Origin: Streptomyces sp. McG3
GTDB lineage: Bacteria; Actinomycetota; Actinomycetes; Streptomycetales; Streptomycetaceae
NCBI RefSeq assembly: GCF_018619185.1
Contig: NZ_JAAXYC010000008.1
Span: 1 to 64,000 of the forward strand
Direction: 5' to 3'
Length of the DNA: 64,000 nt
Part shown: piece after piece, positions 8,634-17,217 of the stretch
Position numbering within the stretch: the first letter of the stretch is position 1
Layout of the letters: every line of letters begins with the position of its first letter
Translations under genes and position numbers: made by a program
The notes under the pieces: generated by a model
Databases searched by the model: none
What the model was told of the DNA's origin: nothing
What the model saw: only the letters and a program-made list of their open reading frames with translations

Positions 8634-9086
8634 TCAGTGCGAGTCGTTGCCGGGGTGGCAGGGGCCGCAGTCGGCGGCGTCCGCCCACAGCGGCAGGTCG
8701 ACATCCCAGCCGTCGGCTGCGATCAGGTCCGCCGTCCGCAGCACGGAGCCGTCGTTCTTGAAGTCGATGTCCGGAACGTGGTGCAGGAAGTGTCCGCCGT
8801 TGAAGCGTTCGCACAGCGTGGCGTAGGCCACAGTGTCCAGGATGATCGTGTGGACACCGATGTCGACGATCTTGCTGGGTGCGAGTCCCAGCGCCTGGCC
8901 CCGGTGATTCATCGCGGTCAGCAGGTAGGCGTAGCCCTGTCCGAGGACCCGGGCCGCCATGACCGAGTCGTAGGGGTATTCGCGCATGAGGAGCCCGACC
9001 TGCTTGTCCCACAGGTCGGCCGGTACGACGTCCCGCGCAGAGCGGATCGGGTCGGTGACCGGAGAGGTTGCAACAGCCGTTGCCAT
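8634..9086 (-). CDS. Conserved hypothetical protein of about 150 residues, divergent from an XRE regulator
   Basis: The ATG at 9086 is chosen because GGAGG lies six bases upstream; the longer frame has no comparable site. The sequence has the motif KIVDIGVHTIILDTVAYATL followed by GGHFLHHVPD, which I recognise as a recurrent Streptomyces family of unknown function (usually written VDIGWHTFILYT...FIHH). The C-terminus has CGPCHPG. Such genes commonly sit beside an XRE regulator, as here, which suggests the regulator controls it. Confidence 0.7.
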   Translation of the reverse strand: MATAVATSPVTDPIRSARDVVPADLWDKQVGLLMREYPYDSVMAARVLGQGYAYLLTAMNHRGQALGLAPSKIVDIGVHTIILDTVAYATLCERFNGGHFLHHVPDIDFKNDGSVLRTADLIAADGWDVDLPLWADAADCGPCHPGNDSH

Positions 9087-9174
9087 GATGCCTCCGATGG
9101 ACGAGGCCCCGCGGTCCGGGGCACTGCACCCAGGACACCGCGCCGCCCCGCCCAGCGGGGGCCAACGGCCGGCT

Positions 9175-9200
9175 GTGCAAAGGCTTTGCACGTCGTGCAA
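9175..9200. promoter_or_regulatory. Overlapping palindromes between divergent genes (candidate operator)
   Basis: GTGCAAAGGCTTTGCAC (9175-9191) is a perfect inverted repeat, and TTGCACGTCGTGCAA (9186-9200) is a second one sharing its right half. Together they give three TTGCAC half-sites within 26 bases. The site lies between the starts of the 150-residue protein (9086) and the XRE regulator (9270), where a repressor would control both. Binding by that regulator is inferred. Confidence 0.5.
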
Positions 9201-9269
9201 GCGGTCTCGACGGCCCCGTCTGCCGACCGTACGGTGGGGGCCCCGGTCGTGCGGCGTGGGAGGGGACCT

Positions 9270-10559
9270 GTGCCTGGTGACCTTTGGAACACCCCCATGG
9301 TGCGCGAGTTAGCCGCGCAGCGGCGCCCCGGCGCGCTCATCCGTCTCGGCCGCGAACACCGCGCCTGGACTCTCGCCGCCCTCGGGGACCGGATCGGCTG
9401 CTCAGCCGCCACGGTGTCCCGGCTGGAGCGCCGCAACAGGGTGGCCGACCTGGCCTTGGTGCACCGTGCAGCACTGGAAGTCGGCGTCCCACGACACGTC
9501 TTGGTGCGTTCCCTGGCGCCACCCGCCCCGACCGCGTCGGCGGCCACTAGAGTGACGGCCAGTCCGCACGCCGAGGAGGACCCGATGCGCCGCCGCACGC
9601 TGATCACCGCCACGGCGGTTGCCGGACCAGCCGCCCTGCTGCCGGGGTTGGACGAAGCCCTGGCCGACACCCCCAGCCCCACCGGCGGCGGTTCGCTCGA
9701 CGCCCGGCTGGCCACCGCTCGTGAGTTGTACGACAAGGGCGCGCACGGGCGTCTCCTCACCGCGCTGCCCGGCCTCATCGGTGATGGCCACTCCGCCGCG
9801 TCGTCGCGCCGGGAGCTCGATCAGGCCCGGCTCTCGTCCGTCTACAGTCTGACCGCCTCGGTGCTGAGCAAGCTCGGCTCGTACGAGCAGGCCCGGCTCA
9901 CCGCGGACCGCGCCCGCACCTGGGCCGAGGTATCCGGCTCGCCTCTCGCGTCCGCAGCCGCAGCCCGAGAGCTGGCGATCGTGCTGCGTCACCAGGACCG
10001 CTCTGAGGAAGCCCAGCGCCTCATAAGGGCGGCGGCCACCGGAGTGGAGGCCACGGGCCTGCGTACCGACGCTTCGGCGTCCGCGTACGCGCAGATGCTC
10101 TGCACTCTGGCGTACACCGCTGCTCGCGGGGGGCACCGGACGGACGCGTTGGCGATGACCGAAGAAGCCCGTCGTGCTGCCCGCCGGCTGCCGCCGAACG
10201 CCCCTGTCGGCCGTCTGTTCCCCATCACCCCTGCCGCCGTTGACCTGTACGCCGTCGGCGTCCACTGGGCGCTCGGTGACGCCGGGGCCGCGCTGGAGGC
10301 CGGAAGGGACCTGCGACCCGAGCAGTTCCCGACGGCCGAGCGGAAGGCACGGTTGGGCACCGATATGGCTCGGGCCTGGTGGGCCTGGCAGCGTCCCGCG
10401 CAGACCGCCCAGGCGCTGCTGACCGCATACCGCTCCAGCCCGGGAGAAGTCCGAGACCGGCCTGCCATCCGCCGCATCGTTGCCGAACTGGCAGGGCGGC
10501 ACCCGCGCACCACCGGGGTCAGGGAGTTGCAGACCGCTGTATCACTGCGGTCTCTTTAA
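9270..10559 (+). CDS. XRE-family transcriptional regulator with a TPR-like C-terminal domain
   Basis: The GTG at 9270 is preferred because GGAGG lies six bases upstream; the ATG at 9297 is the alternative. An N-terminal Cro/CI helix-turn-helix (about residues 17-70, IRLGREHRAWTLAALGDRIG then SAATVSRLERR) is followed by a short linker and a PMRRRTLITATAVAG segment. After that come about 280 helical residues resembling tetratricopeptide repeats (SVYSLTASVLSKLGSYEQAR). This architecture is common among Streptomyces regulators that act with a small partner gene. It is divergent from the 150-residue protein across palindromic DNA. Confidence 0.82.
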   Translation: MPGDLWNTPMVRELAAQRRPGALIRLGREHRAWTLAALGDRIGCSAATVSRLERRNRVADLALVHRAALEVGVPRHVLVRSLAPPAPTASAATRVTASPHAEEDPMRRRTLITATAVAGPAALLPGLDEALADTPSPTGGGSLDARLATARELYDKGAHGRLLTALPGLIGDGHSAASSRRELDQARLSSVYSLTASVLSKLGSYEQARLTADRARTWAEVSGSPLASAAAARELAIVLRHQDRSEEAQRLIRAAATGVEATGLRTDASASAYAQMLCTLAYTAARGGHRTDALAMTEEARRAARRLPPNAPVGRLFPITPAAVDLYAVGVHWALGDAGAALEAGRDLRPEQFPTAERKARLGTDMARAWWAWQRPAQTAQALLTAYRSSPGEVRDRPAIRRIVAELAGRHPRTTGVRELQTAVSLRSL

Positions 10560-10711
10560 CGGGCGCAGTCCGGGGACCGCGCCCCGTGGTGCGCGTACGC
10601 TCGTTCGAGTCGAGACGGTAGATACCCCGCGCGGTGGCTTCGCGCGGGGCATCAATCGCTCGGTGGTGCGGGTCAGGCGATCGAGGCGGTGAACGCCAGG
10701 CCGCTTTCTGG

Positions 10712-10921
10712 TTAGTGCTCGGCTGTACCGGAATCGAGGTCGCCGGAGCGCATCAGCCCGACGAACGAGGTCCAGGCGGCGGCCGGCACGACGAGTGCGG
10801 GGCCGATCTTGTCCTTCGAGTCGCGGATACCGACATGGTTCGTCAGATTGGGGATCTCGACGCAGGCACCTCCGGTGCCGTCGCTGTACGAGGACTTGAA
10901 CCAAGCGGACTCAGGGGCCAC
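10712..10921 (-). CDS. DUF397 domain protein
   Basis: A 69-residue protein with the DUF397 signature: W-F-K-S-S-Y-S near the start, CVEIPNL in the middle, VGIRDSKD, and a C-terminal PAAAWTSFVGLMRSG. DUF397 proteins are normally encoded next to an XRE regulator of the DUF5753 type. Here that partner is missing: the DNA immediately upstream is the broken end of an integrase gene, so the pair seems to have been cut during island decay. No clear ribosome-binding site precedes the GTG. Confidence 0.85.
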   Translation of the reverse strand: MAPESAWFKSSYSDGTGGACVEIPNLTNHVGIRDSKDKIGPALVVPAAAWTSFVGLMRSGDLDSGTAEH

Positions 10922-11478
10922 ATCGGGGGCCGTGAATTCTGTATTGATGATCGATCGCCGCTTGCACGATGCACCACAGCAGGCCGTGGCGATTGGCTGT
11001 GGACTTCGGCGAGGCCGGTCGACGGAACCACCGCCCTGCCTTCGCGTCCGGCTGGCCTGCTTCCTGAAGCCGAACCCAGTCCTGGACGTCGTCAGCGGTG
11101 ATGTTCCCGATGGTGGCCGGCATTATCAATCCCGATCGGCTGGTGTGCACCATGAGGGAGATGTGCCGGTCCACCTCGCGCCGGTAGTCGACCCGGGTCC
11201 GCGGGTCGATACCGGTGAGCCGGTCGACGTAGCGCCGGGCCCAGTCGGTCAGGAGCACGTCGTCAGGGTCCTGCTCGGGCTCGACGAAGCCCTGGCCGGG
11301 GATCCACCCCTAGGGCCACTCCTGCTTGTGGGCGTCGACGAGCTTCTTGAACGCGTCGGCCTGCTCCACGTCCTCGAACCTTTCGGCTTCCCAGGTACCG
11401 CCGCCGCTCTCCCTGTAGCCAGCGGACCTGGTAACTCGCCGTTCCGTCCTTGCGGAGCCACTTCCTGATCGTTGCCAT
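10911..11478 (-). pseudogene. Decayed tyrosine-recombinase (integrase) gene next to tRNA-His
   Basis: From the ATG at 11478 the product begins MATIRKWLRKDGTASYQVRW, the usual N-terminus of actinobacterial phage integrases. The frame then shifts near 11415, continues as FEDVEQADAFKKLVDAHKQE, and meets a TAG at about 11310. After that it runs on as DDVLLTDWARRYVDRLTGID and ITADDVQDWV (the SAM-like core-binding domain). It stops near 10935 before any catalytic R-H-R-Y residue, where the DUF397 gene begins. A frameshift, a stop and loss of the catalytic domain make it non-functional. It lies 113 bases from the 3' end of tRNA-His, as expected for the integrase of an element inserted at that tRNA. 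Confidence 0.8.
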
Positions 11479-11540
11479 GGGGCGCACGCTAGGTCGAAAA
11501 TCCGGCCGCGTTTGGCCGTGGTTTGGTCAGCCCGGAACAC

Positions 11541-11577
11541 GAAAAAGCCCCTGACCTGCGTTTCCGCAGGTCAGAGG
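11541..11577 (-). terminator. Rho-independent terminator downstream of tRNA-His
   Basis: A perfect 10-bp stem (11551-11560 with 11565-11574, CTGACCTGCG) with a four-base loop is followed on the minus strand by five T residues. It lies 14 bases past the tRNA 3' end and is correctly oriented for it. Confidence 0.85.
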
Positions 11578-11590
11578 CCTCCCCTTTAAG

Positions 11591-11664
11591 GGTGAGTAAC
11601 GGGACTTGAACCCGCGACATCCTGGACCACAACCAGGTGCTCTGCCAGCTGAGCTATACCCACC
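11591..11664 (-). tRNA. tRNA-His (GUG anticodon)
   Basis: Read on the minus strand the sequence folds into a cloverleaf: acceptor GTGGGTA paired with TACTCAC, D arm with AGCTCAGCTGG, anticodon stem CTGGT/TCCAG around a loop with GTG, and T arm with GGTTCAAGTCC. The extra G at -1 and discriminator C typical of tRNA-His are present (11664 and 11591). CCA is not encoded. Its 3' end faces the decayed integrase, marking it as the attachment site of the island to the left. Confidence 0.95.
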
Positions 11665-11783
11665 ATGTCGCCCGGTCGTTTCCGACCGGCCGAGAAAAAG
11701 TGTACAGGGTCCGGGAGGGTGCTCGCGCCCCCGTTTCCCGGGGCCGGTCCACGGGCGCTTTCGCGCCCGTGACCAGCGGGTTC

Positions 11784-12389
11784 CTACGGTGCGGCCGGGG
11801 CCGACAAGCGCGCCGCGATCTCCTTGGCGCGCTCGGAGTCCGGGCCGGGCTGCGGCACGAAGACCGCCTCCCGGTAGTAGCGGAGCTCCGTGATGGAGTC
11901 ACGGATGTCCGCCAGCGCCCGGTGGTTGCCGTTCTTGGCCGGGCTGTTGAAGTACGCCCGGGGATACCAGCGCCGGGCCAGCTCCTTGACCGAGGACACG
12001 TCCACGATCCGGTAGTGGAGGTAGCCCTCCAGCTCCCGCATGTCCCGCGCCAGGAACCCCCGGTCGGTACCGACCGAGTTTCCGCAGAGCGGGGCCTTGC
12101 CGGGCTCCTTCACCTGCTCACGGACGTAGGCCAGGACCTGCTCCTCGGCGTCCGCCAGGGTGGTACCCCCGGCCAGCTCGTCGAGCAGGCCCGAGGCGGT
12201 GTGCATCTGCCGCACCACCTCGGGCATGGTCTCCAGGGCCGCGTCCGGCGGGCGGATCACGATGTCCACCCCTTCGCCGAGCACGTTCAGCTCCGAGTCG
12301 GTGACCAGGGCGGCCACCTCGATGAGTGCGTCGTCCGTCAACGAGAGCCCGGTCATCTCGCAGTCGATCCACACCATGCGGTCGTTCAT
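11784..12389 (-). CDS. orn: Oligoribonuclease
   Basis: A DEDDh 3'-5' exonuclease that degrades short RNA oligonucleotides, including pGpG from c-di-GMP turnover. The N-terminal MVWIDCEMTGL carries the first D/E pair, CGNSVGTDRGFL the middle Asp region, and NGNHRALADI the final H and D. The start MNDRMVWID (12389) is chosen as the usual one; the frame is open seven codons further. It begins about ten bases after the adpA stop on the same strand, the conserved adpA-orn arrangement of Streptomyces. Confidence 0.95.
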   Translation of the reverse strand: MNDRMVWIDCEMTGLSLTDDALIEVAALVTDSELNVLGEGVDIVIRPPDAALETMPEVVRQMHTASGLLDELAGGTTLADAEEQVLAYVREQVKEPGKAPLCGNSVGTDRGFLARDMRELEGYLHYRIVDVSSVKELARRWYPRAYFNSPAKNGNHRALADIRDSITELRYYREAVFVPQPGPDSERAKEIAARLSAPAAP

Positions 12390-12399
12390 GCGCCCCACC

Positions 12400-13617
12400 C
12401 TACGGGGCACTCCGCTGTCCCGGCAGGGCCGGGCGTCCGGGAACGTACGCGTCAGGGCCCGGCAGGGACAGCTCCCCGGACCCCACCGACGCCGCCACCG
12501 CGACGGCCGCGGAGGACAGGGGCGAGCCCCGGCGTCCGGACGGTGGCCCCTGGCTGGGCACCATCGTCTCGACCACCGTCGCGGCGCTCTCCGCCACCCC
12601 CTGCGGACGACGGGCCCGGTAGGCGGCCCGGTACGCGGCGGGGGAGGAGCCGAGCTGGCGGCGGAAGTGCCCGCGCAGCGCGACCGGGGAGCGGAAGCCG
12701 CAGCGGCCGGCGACCTCGTCGACCGAGTAGTCGGAGGTCTCCAGCAGCCGCTGCGCCTGCAGCACCCGCTGGGTGATCAGCCACTGCAGCGGTGCGCTGC
12801 CGGTGAGCGAACGGAACCTCCTGTCGAAGGTCCGCCTGCTCATGTAGGCGCGCGCGGCGAGCGTCTCCACGTCGAACTGCTCGTGCAGATGCTCCAGGGC
12901 CCAGGCCACGACCTCGGCGAGCGGGTCGGAGCCGATCTCCTCCGGTAAAGACCTGTCCAGGTAGCGCTCCTGCCCGCCACTGCGCCGTGGCGGCACGACG
13001 AGCCTGCGGGCGAGTGCCCCGGCGGCTTCCGTGCCGTGGTCGGTGCGGACTATATGGAGGCAGAGATCGATCCCGGCGGCGGTGCCGGCGGAGGTGAGTA
13101 CATCCCCGTCGTCCACGAACAGTTCGCGCGGATCGACGTGCACCGACGGATAGCGCTTGGCCAGCGTCGGCGCGTACATCCAGTGTGTGGTGGCCGGCCG
13201 GCCGTCCAGCAGGCCGGCGGCCGCGAGCACGAAGGCTCCCGTGCACAGACCGACGATGCGGGCGCCCTCCTCGTGGGCGCGCCGCAGCGCGTCCAGTGCC
13301 TCGGCGGGCGGCGGCGAGGTGATCGACCGCCAGGCGGGCACCACCACGGTGCCGGCTCTGCTGATCGCCTCCAGGCCGTACGGCGCGGTGAGTTCGAGCC
13401 CACCGGTGGTGCGCAGCGGTCCTTCCTCGCCGCCGCAGACCAGCAGGCGGTAGCGGGGAACTCCCGCGTCCTGCCGGTCGATTCCGAAAACGGAGAGCGG
13501 GATGGAGCTCTCGAAGATAGGGCCGCCGCTGAACAGCAGCACGGCAACGACTTCCCGGCGTCGCCGCCCGGTCAGCTTGCGTGCGGCCTCCGTCGCGGCG
13601 GCGGAGTCCTGGCTCAT
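12400..13617 (-). CDS. adpA: AdpA, AraC/GlxA-type master regulator of development and secondary metabolism
   Basis: A 405-residue protein (I recall the S. griseus protein as the same length). It has an N-terminal DJ-1/PfpI-like dimerisation domain (about 22-190, with VAVLLFSGGPIFESS and GLCTGAFVLAAAGLL) and a C-terminal AraC DNA-binding domain (about 225-325, AYMSRRTFDRRFRSLTG and VDEVAGRCGFRSPVALRGHF). AdpA activates morphological differentiation and antibiotic genes downstream of gamma-butyrolactone signalling in several species. Leu224, between the domains, is encoded by TTA, so translation should need the bldA tRNA. A one-kilobase gene-free region lies upstream. Confidence 0.96.
   Translation of the reverse strand: MSQDSAAATEAARKLTGRRRREVVAVLLFSGGPIFESSIPLSVFGIDRQDAGVPRYRLLVCGGEEGPLRTTGGLELTAPYGLEAISRAGTVVVPAWRSITSPPPAEALDALRRAHEEGARIVGLCTGAFVLAAAGLLDGRPATTHWMYAPTLAKRYPSVHVDPRELFVDDGDVLTSAGTAAGIDLCLHIVRTDHGTEAAGALARRLVVPPRRSGGQERYLDRSLPEEIGSDPLAEVVAWALEHLHEQFDVETLAARAYMSRRTFDRRFRSLTGSAPLQWLITQRVLQAQRLLETSDYSVDEVAGRCGFRSPVALRGHFRRQLGSSPAAYRAAYRARRPQGVAESAATVVETMVPSQGPPSGRRGSPLSSAAVAVAASVGSGELSLPGPDAYVPGRPALPGQRSAP
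12946..12948 (-). promoter_or_regulatory. TTA leucine codon in adpA (bldA-dependent control point)
   Basis: Codon 224 reads TTA on the coding strand (context GAC AGG TCT TTA CCG GAG), in the linker between the two domains. TTA is rare in Streptomyces and read only by the bldA tRNA. A TTA in the linker is the known control point in adpA orthologues. Confidence 0.95.
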
Positions 13618-14666
13618 GACGCTAAGCCCCCCTCGGTGTTCGCGTCTCCCTGGTCCTTACGGGCCTGTCGCTCCTGCACGTTTCCCCTCGGTGTCGCACG
13701 TGTCCCCAGTCTCCGATTTCCAAGATCGAATCTACTGCGTCGCGTGGTCCCGCCGTGACACCTTCCCCCACCAGCTCAATGTCGATAAGGAAACGTGGCG
13801 TGAAGCGTTCGATCACGAAGCGTTTCACTCGCGAAGCGCACAGGGAAGTGCCCTTCGACAACGTGGCCCGTCCGCGTCGGGTGAAAGCGTACCGCGCGGT
13901 CCGTTCCTGCCTGGTGGGCGGTGGGGTGTCCGGCCATCCCGCGAAGGGTTCGGCACCCAGGTGAAGTTGGCTTGAAACCATTGGTTGCGTGTGCTGTATC
14001 CGGTCACGCCGGGCGCACAACCGCTGTGTGACGGCCGCGCCGGTGCGCTCCCTCGCCGCCGTGAACCATGGCGTGTTCGGACCGCCGCGGAGGGACTGGG
14101 CGGGCCGTTGTGACGTGGGCGGGGCCGAGGTCCCGCAGGGCCGGATTACCGACCGATGGGCCGTGGGGCCCGAGAACCGCGGGTGTCGGGCGCCGGTCGG
14201 GGGCGGTCCGGCGGGCCCGGCCGACCGCCGCTCCGGGCCCCGTCGGCCGCCGGTTCGGGCATCGTCGCCCGGTTCGGCTCGAACGGCGACCGCGCCGGGC
14301 TCGCCTCGGCGTCACGTCCCGGGGTGACGGCCCGCCGGCGGTGTGGCCAACAGGGACCGGGTCGGGGCCTCGCCGCCGGGTCCGCCGGGCGACCGCCGAC
14401 CGTCGCGGAAAACAGGACGGCCGGCGGTGTTCGCCCCCTCCGAGGCCCGTGTACGACACAACCGGCATTGCCATCGCGGACAGGCTCGGGCATGCTCCCT
14501 GCAGCGTCGCGCACGCTTTTGCGGGGGTCTGGGCGATGGAGGAGTGACGCCGTACCCTTGGGGGTATGGGGTTGGGAAGATGATTCCCGGACAGAGCTTC
14601 ACCACCAGCTGATGCACCTCTCGAAACCGTTCCCTCCTCACGAGGATTCTCTTCGCCGAGACACCG
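13618..14666. promoter_or_regulatory. Long gene-free region upstream of adpA, between adpA and usp
   Basis: About 1.05 kb with no convincing gene. The ORFs here are Arg/Gly/Pro-rich, overlap in several frames and lack known motifs. Long upstream regions are known for adpA orthologues and hold gamma-butyrolactone receptor and AdpA sites. One exact match to the AdpA consensus TGGCSNGWWY is present at 14069-14078. I saw no obvious receptor palindrome. Confidence 0.5.
14069..14078 (+). promoter_or_regulatory. Candidate AdpA-binding site
   Basis: TGGCGTGTTC matches the published consensus TGGCSNGWWY at every position. It lies about 450 bases upstream of the adpA start. AdpA autoregulation is known in S. 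griseus. A ten-base degenerate site can occur by chance, so confidence is limited. A near match (TGGCGTGAAG) lies at about 13797. Confidence 0.4.
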
Positions 14667-15188
14667 ATGGCCGGTCACGAAATCCCTGAACCCAAAGACC
14701 GCAAGCCGGTAGCCGACCCAGGGTCGGAGCCGCGGACGGTCGAAGAAGCACGCCATGCGTGCGATCCCGCCTTCCGGCACGGAGTCGTGGTCGGTTTCGA
14801 CGGCTCCACGTCGAGCGAGCGGGCTCTCGCCTACGCCATCGGCATGGCCGGCCGGTCGGGCTCCGGCCTGATCATCGTCCATGTCGCCAACCGATTGCCG
14901 ACCACGGTCTGGGCAGGCTGCGAGCCCCCCGTCTTCGTCGACGTCCCCGATCACCGCACCGAGGTCCTCGGCCTGGAGCTGGCCTGCGCGGACTACCTCT
15001 CCGAGGTGCCCTGGGTGCTCGTCGAGCGCGGGGGCGACATCTGCCACGAACTGGAGGAGGTCGGCCGGGAGTACGCCGCCGACGCGATCGTCGTGGGCTC
15101 CACGCACGGCATCGTCGGCCGGATCTTCGGGTCGGTGGCCGGCCGCCTCGCCCGCCGGGCGCAACGCCCCGTCATCGTCATTCCCTGA
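14667..15188 (+). CDS. Universal stress protein (UspA family)
   Basis: A 173-residue single-domain Usp. GVVVGFDGSTSSERAL provides strand 1 and the first ATP-contacting Asp. IVVGSTHGIVGRIFGSVAGR carries the G-x2-G-x9-G-S/T nucleotide-binding signature of ATP-binding members, and RRAQRPVIVIP the last strand. A polar N-terminal extension of about 36 residues precedes the fold. It is transcribed away from adpA and convergent with glmS. Such proteins respond to stress or stasis in actinobacteria; the specific role is unknown. Confidence 0.9.
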   Translation: MAGHEIPEPKDRKPVADPGSEPRTVEEARHACDPAFRHGVVVGFDGSTSSERALAYAIGMAGRSGSGLIIVHVANRLPTTVWAGCEPPVFVDVPDHRTEVLGLELACADYLSEVPWVLVERGGDICHELEEVGREYAADAIVVGSTHGIVGRIFGSVAGRLARRAQRPVIVIP

Positions 15189-15256
15189 GAGCCCCGGATC
15201 CCCGAAGGCCCCCGCGCTTCCTGATGGGCCGCCAGGAGGCCCTGTAGCGGCACGCG

Positions 15257-15295
15257 TTGGGCCCCGTACCGTCTTCACGAAGGTACGGGGCCCAA
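15257..15295. terminator. Bidirectional terminator between usp and glmS
   Basis: A perfect 14-bp inverted repeat (15257-15270 with 15282-15295, arm TTGGGCCCCGTACC) with an 11-base loop lies between the convergent stop codons of usp (15188) and glmS (15313). No T-run, as is usual in Streptomyces. Confidence 0.75.
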
Positions 15296-15312
15296 GGTCT
15301 GTGCACCGCCGT

Positions 15313-17142
15313 CTACTCGACCGTCACGGACTTCGCCAGGTTGCGCGGCTTGTCGATGTCGCGGCCCATCGCGAGGGCCGTGTGGTACGCGAACAGCTGG
15401 AGGGGGATGCCCATGAGGATCGGGTCCAGCTCGTTCTCGTTCTTCGGCACGACGATGGTGTGGTCGGCCTTCTCCTGCACCTGGTGGGCGACGGCGAGGA
15501 TGCGGCCGCTGCGGGCCTTGATCTCCTCCATCGCGGCGCGGTTCTTCTCCAGCAGGTCGTCGTCCGGCACGATCGCCACGGTCGGCATCGCGGGCTCGAT
15601 CAGCGCGAGCGGGCCGTGCTTCAGCTCGGAGGCCGGGTAGGCCTCGGCGTGGATGTACGAGACCTCCTTCAGCTTCAGGGAGGCCTCACGGGCCACCGGG
15701 TAGCCGCGCACCCGGCCGATGAACATCATCGACTTGGCGTCCGCGTACTCCGCCGCCAGCCGCTTGATCTCGTCCTCGCCCGCCAGGATCTCGCTGATCT
15801 GCTCCGGCAGCCGGCGCAGCCCGTCGATGATCCGCTTGCCGTCCGCGACCGACAGGTCACGGATCCGGCCCAGGTGCAGGGCGAGCAGCGCGAAGGCGAC
15901 CACGGTGTTGGTGAAGCACTTGGTGGAGACCACGCAGACCTCCGGGCCCGCGTGGACGTACGTACCGCCGTCGGCCTCACGGGCGATCGCGGAGCCCACC
16001 ACGTTGACCACGCCGAGGACCCGGGCGCCCTTGCGCTTCAGCTCCTGGACGGCGGCCAGCACGTCGTACGTCTCACCCGACTGGGAGACCGCGACGTACA
16101 GGGTGTCGGGGTCGACGACCGGGTTGCGGTAGCGGAATTCGGAGGCCGGCTCGGCGTCGGCGGGGATCCGGGCGAGCTCCTCGATCAGCTGGGCGCCGAT
16201 CTGACCCGCGTGGTACGAGGTGCCGCAGCCGAGGATCTTGATCCGGCGCACCCCGCGTGCCTCGCGGGCATCCAGGTTGAGCCCGCCCAGGTGCACGGTG
16301 GAGAACCGGTCGTCGATCCGGCCGCGCAGCACGCGGTCCACGGCGTCGGCCTGCTCCGAGATCTCCTTGTGCATGTACGTGTCGTGGCCGCCCATGTCGT
16401 ACGACTCGGCCTCCCACTCCACGGTGGTCGGCGTGGCCGTCGTGGTCGAGCCCTCCGTGGTGTACGTACGGAAGTCGTCGGCCTTCAGGGTGGCCATCTC
16501 GCCGTCGTCCAGCGTGACGACCTGGCGGGTGTGGGCGACCAGGGCGGCGACGTCGGAGGCGACGAACATCTCCTTCTCGCCGATGCCGAGGACGACCGGG
16601 GAGCCGTTGCGGGCGACCACGATGCGGTCGTTGAAGTCGGCGTGCAGCACGGCGATGCCGTAGGTGCCCTCGACGTGGCGCAGCGCCTCGCGGACCTTCT
16701 CCTCCAGGGTCTCGGCCCGGGCGCGGGCGATCAGGTGGACCAGCACCTCGGTGTCGGTCTCGGAGAGGAAGACGATGCCGTCGGCGGTGAGCTTGGCGCG
16801 CAGCTCGGAGGCGTTGTCGATGATCCCGTTGTGGACGACGGCGACCTTGTTCTCCGCGTCCATGTGCGGGTGGGCGTTCTCGTCGCTCGGCGCGCCGTGG
16901 GTGGCCCAGCGGGTGTGCGCGATGCCGGTGGTGCCGGCGAAGCGCTTGGGGACCTTGGCCTCCAGCTCGCGGACCCGGCCCTTGGCCTTGACCATCTTCA
17001 GCGCGCCCGGCTTGCCCGCCGCCGCCTTGCCGGTGATGACGATGCCCGCGGAGTCGTAGCCCCGGTACTCCAGCCGCTGCAGGCCCTCCAGCAGCAGTGG
17101 AGCGACGTCACGCCTTCCGATGTATCCGACGATCCCGCACAT
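15313..17142 (-). CDS. glmS: Glutamine--fructose-6-phosphate aminotransferase (isomerizing)
   Basis: Makes glucosamine-6-phosphate from fructose-6-phosphate and glutamine, the first step to UDP-GlcNAc and cell wall. The start MCGIVGYIGRRD (17142) puts the nucleophilic Cys at position 2, as required. The frame is open 11 codons further, but GGAGGGG lies just upstream of this ATG. The N-terminal glutaminase domain (about 1-230) is followed by two SIS domains (CGTSYHAG and VSQSGETYDVL in the first), and the C-terminus LAKSVTVE is the conserved sugar-isomerase end. 609 residues is normal. Confidence 0.97.
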   Translation of the reverse strand: MCGIVGYIGRRDVAPLLLEGLQRLEYRGYDSAGIVITGKAAAGKPGALKMVKAKGRVRELEAKVPKRFAGTTGIAHTRWATHGAPSDENAHPHMDAENKVAVVHNGIIDNASELRAKLTADGIVFLSETDTEVLVHLIARARAETLEEKVREALRHVEGTYGIAVLHADFNDRIVVARNGSPVVLGIGEKEMFVASDVAALVAHTRQVVTLDDGEMATLKADDFRTYTTEGSTTTATPTTVEWEAESYDMGGHDTYMHKEISEQADAVDRVLRGRIDDRFSTVHLGGLNLDAREARGVRRIKILGCGTSYHAGQIGAQLIEELARIPADAEPASEFRYRNPVVDPDTLYVAVSQSGETYDVLAAVQELKRKGARVLGVVNVVGSAIAREADGGTYVHAGPEVCVVSTKCFTNTVVAFALLALHLGRIRDLSVADGKRIIDGLRRLPEQISEILAGEDEIKRLAAEYADAKSMMFIGRVRGYPVAREASLKLKEVSYIHAEAYPASELKHGPLALIEPAMPTVAIVPDDDLLEKNRAAMEEIKARSGRILAVAHQVQEKADHTIVVPKNENELDPILMGIPLQLFAYHTALAMGRDIDKPRNLAKSVTVE

Positions 17143-17217
17143 GTGTTCTCTGCCCCTCCATCGACGTACACGCATTCCCGTTCGGCGTCCCGCACGGACG
17201 CCCGGCCGACCCGGGGG

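Noticed and set aside
13797..13806. Second AdpA site upstream of adpA
   Set aside because: TGGCGTGAAG misses the last consensus position; kept only as a near match.
14004..14689. Several overlapping ORFs upstream of adpA
   Set aside because: Arg/Gly/Pro-rich in all frames, no motifs, no ribosome-binding sites; treated as non-coding upstream DNA.
14881..15300. A glmS ribozyme or riboswitch near glmS
   Set aside because: The hairpin at 15257-15295 is downstream of glmS and is a simple terminator; no ribozyme-like structure was seen upstream of the start at 17142.
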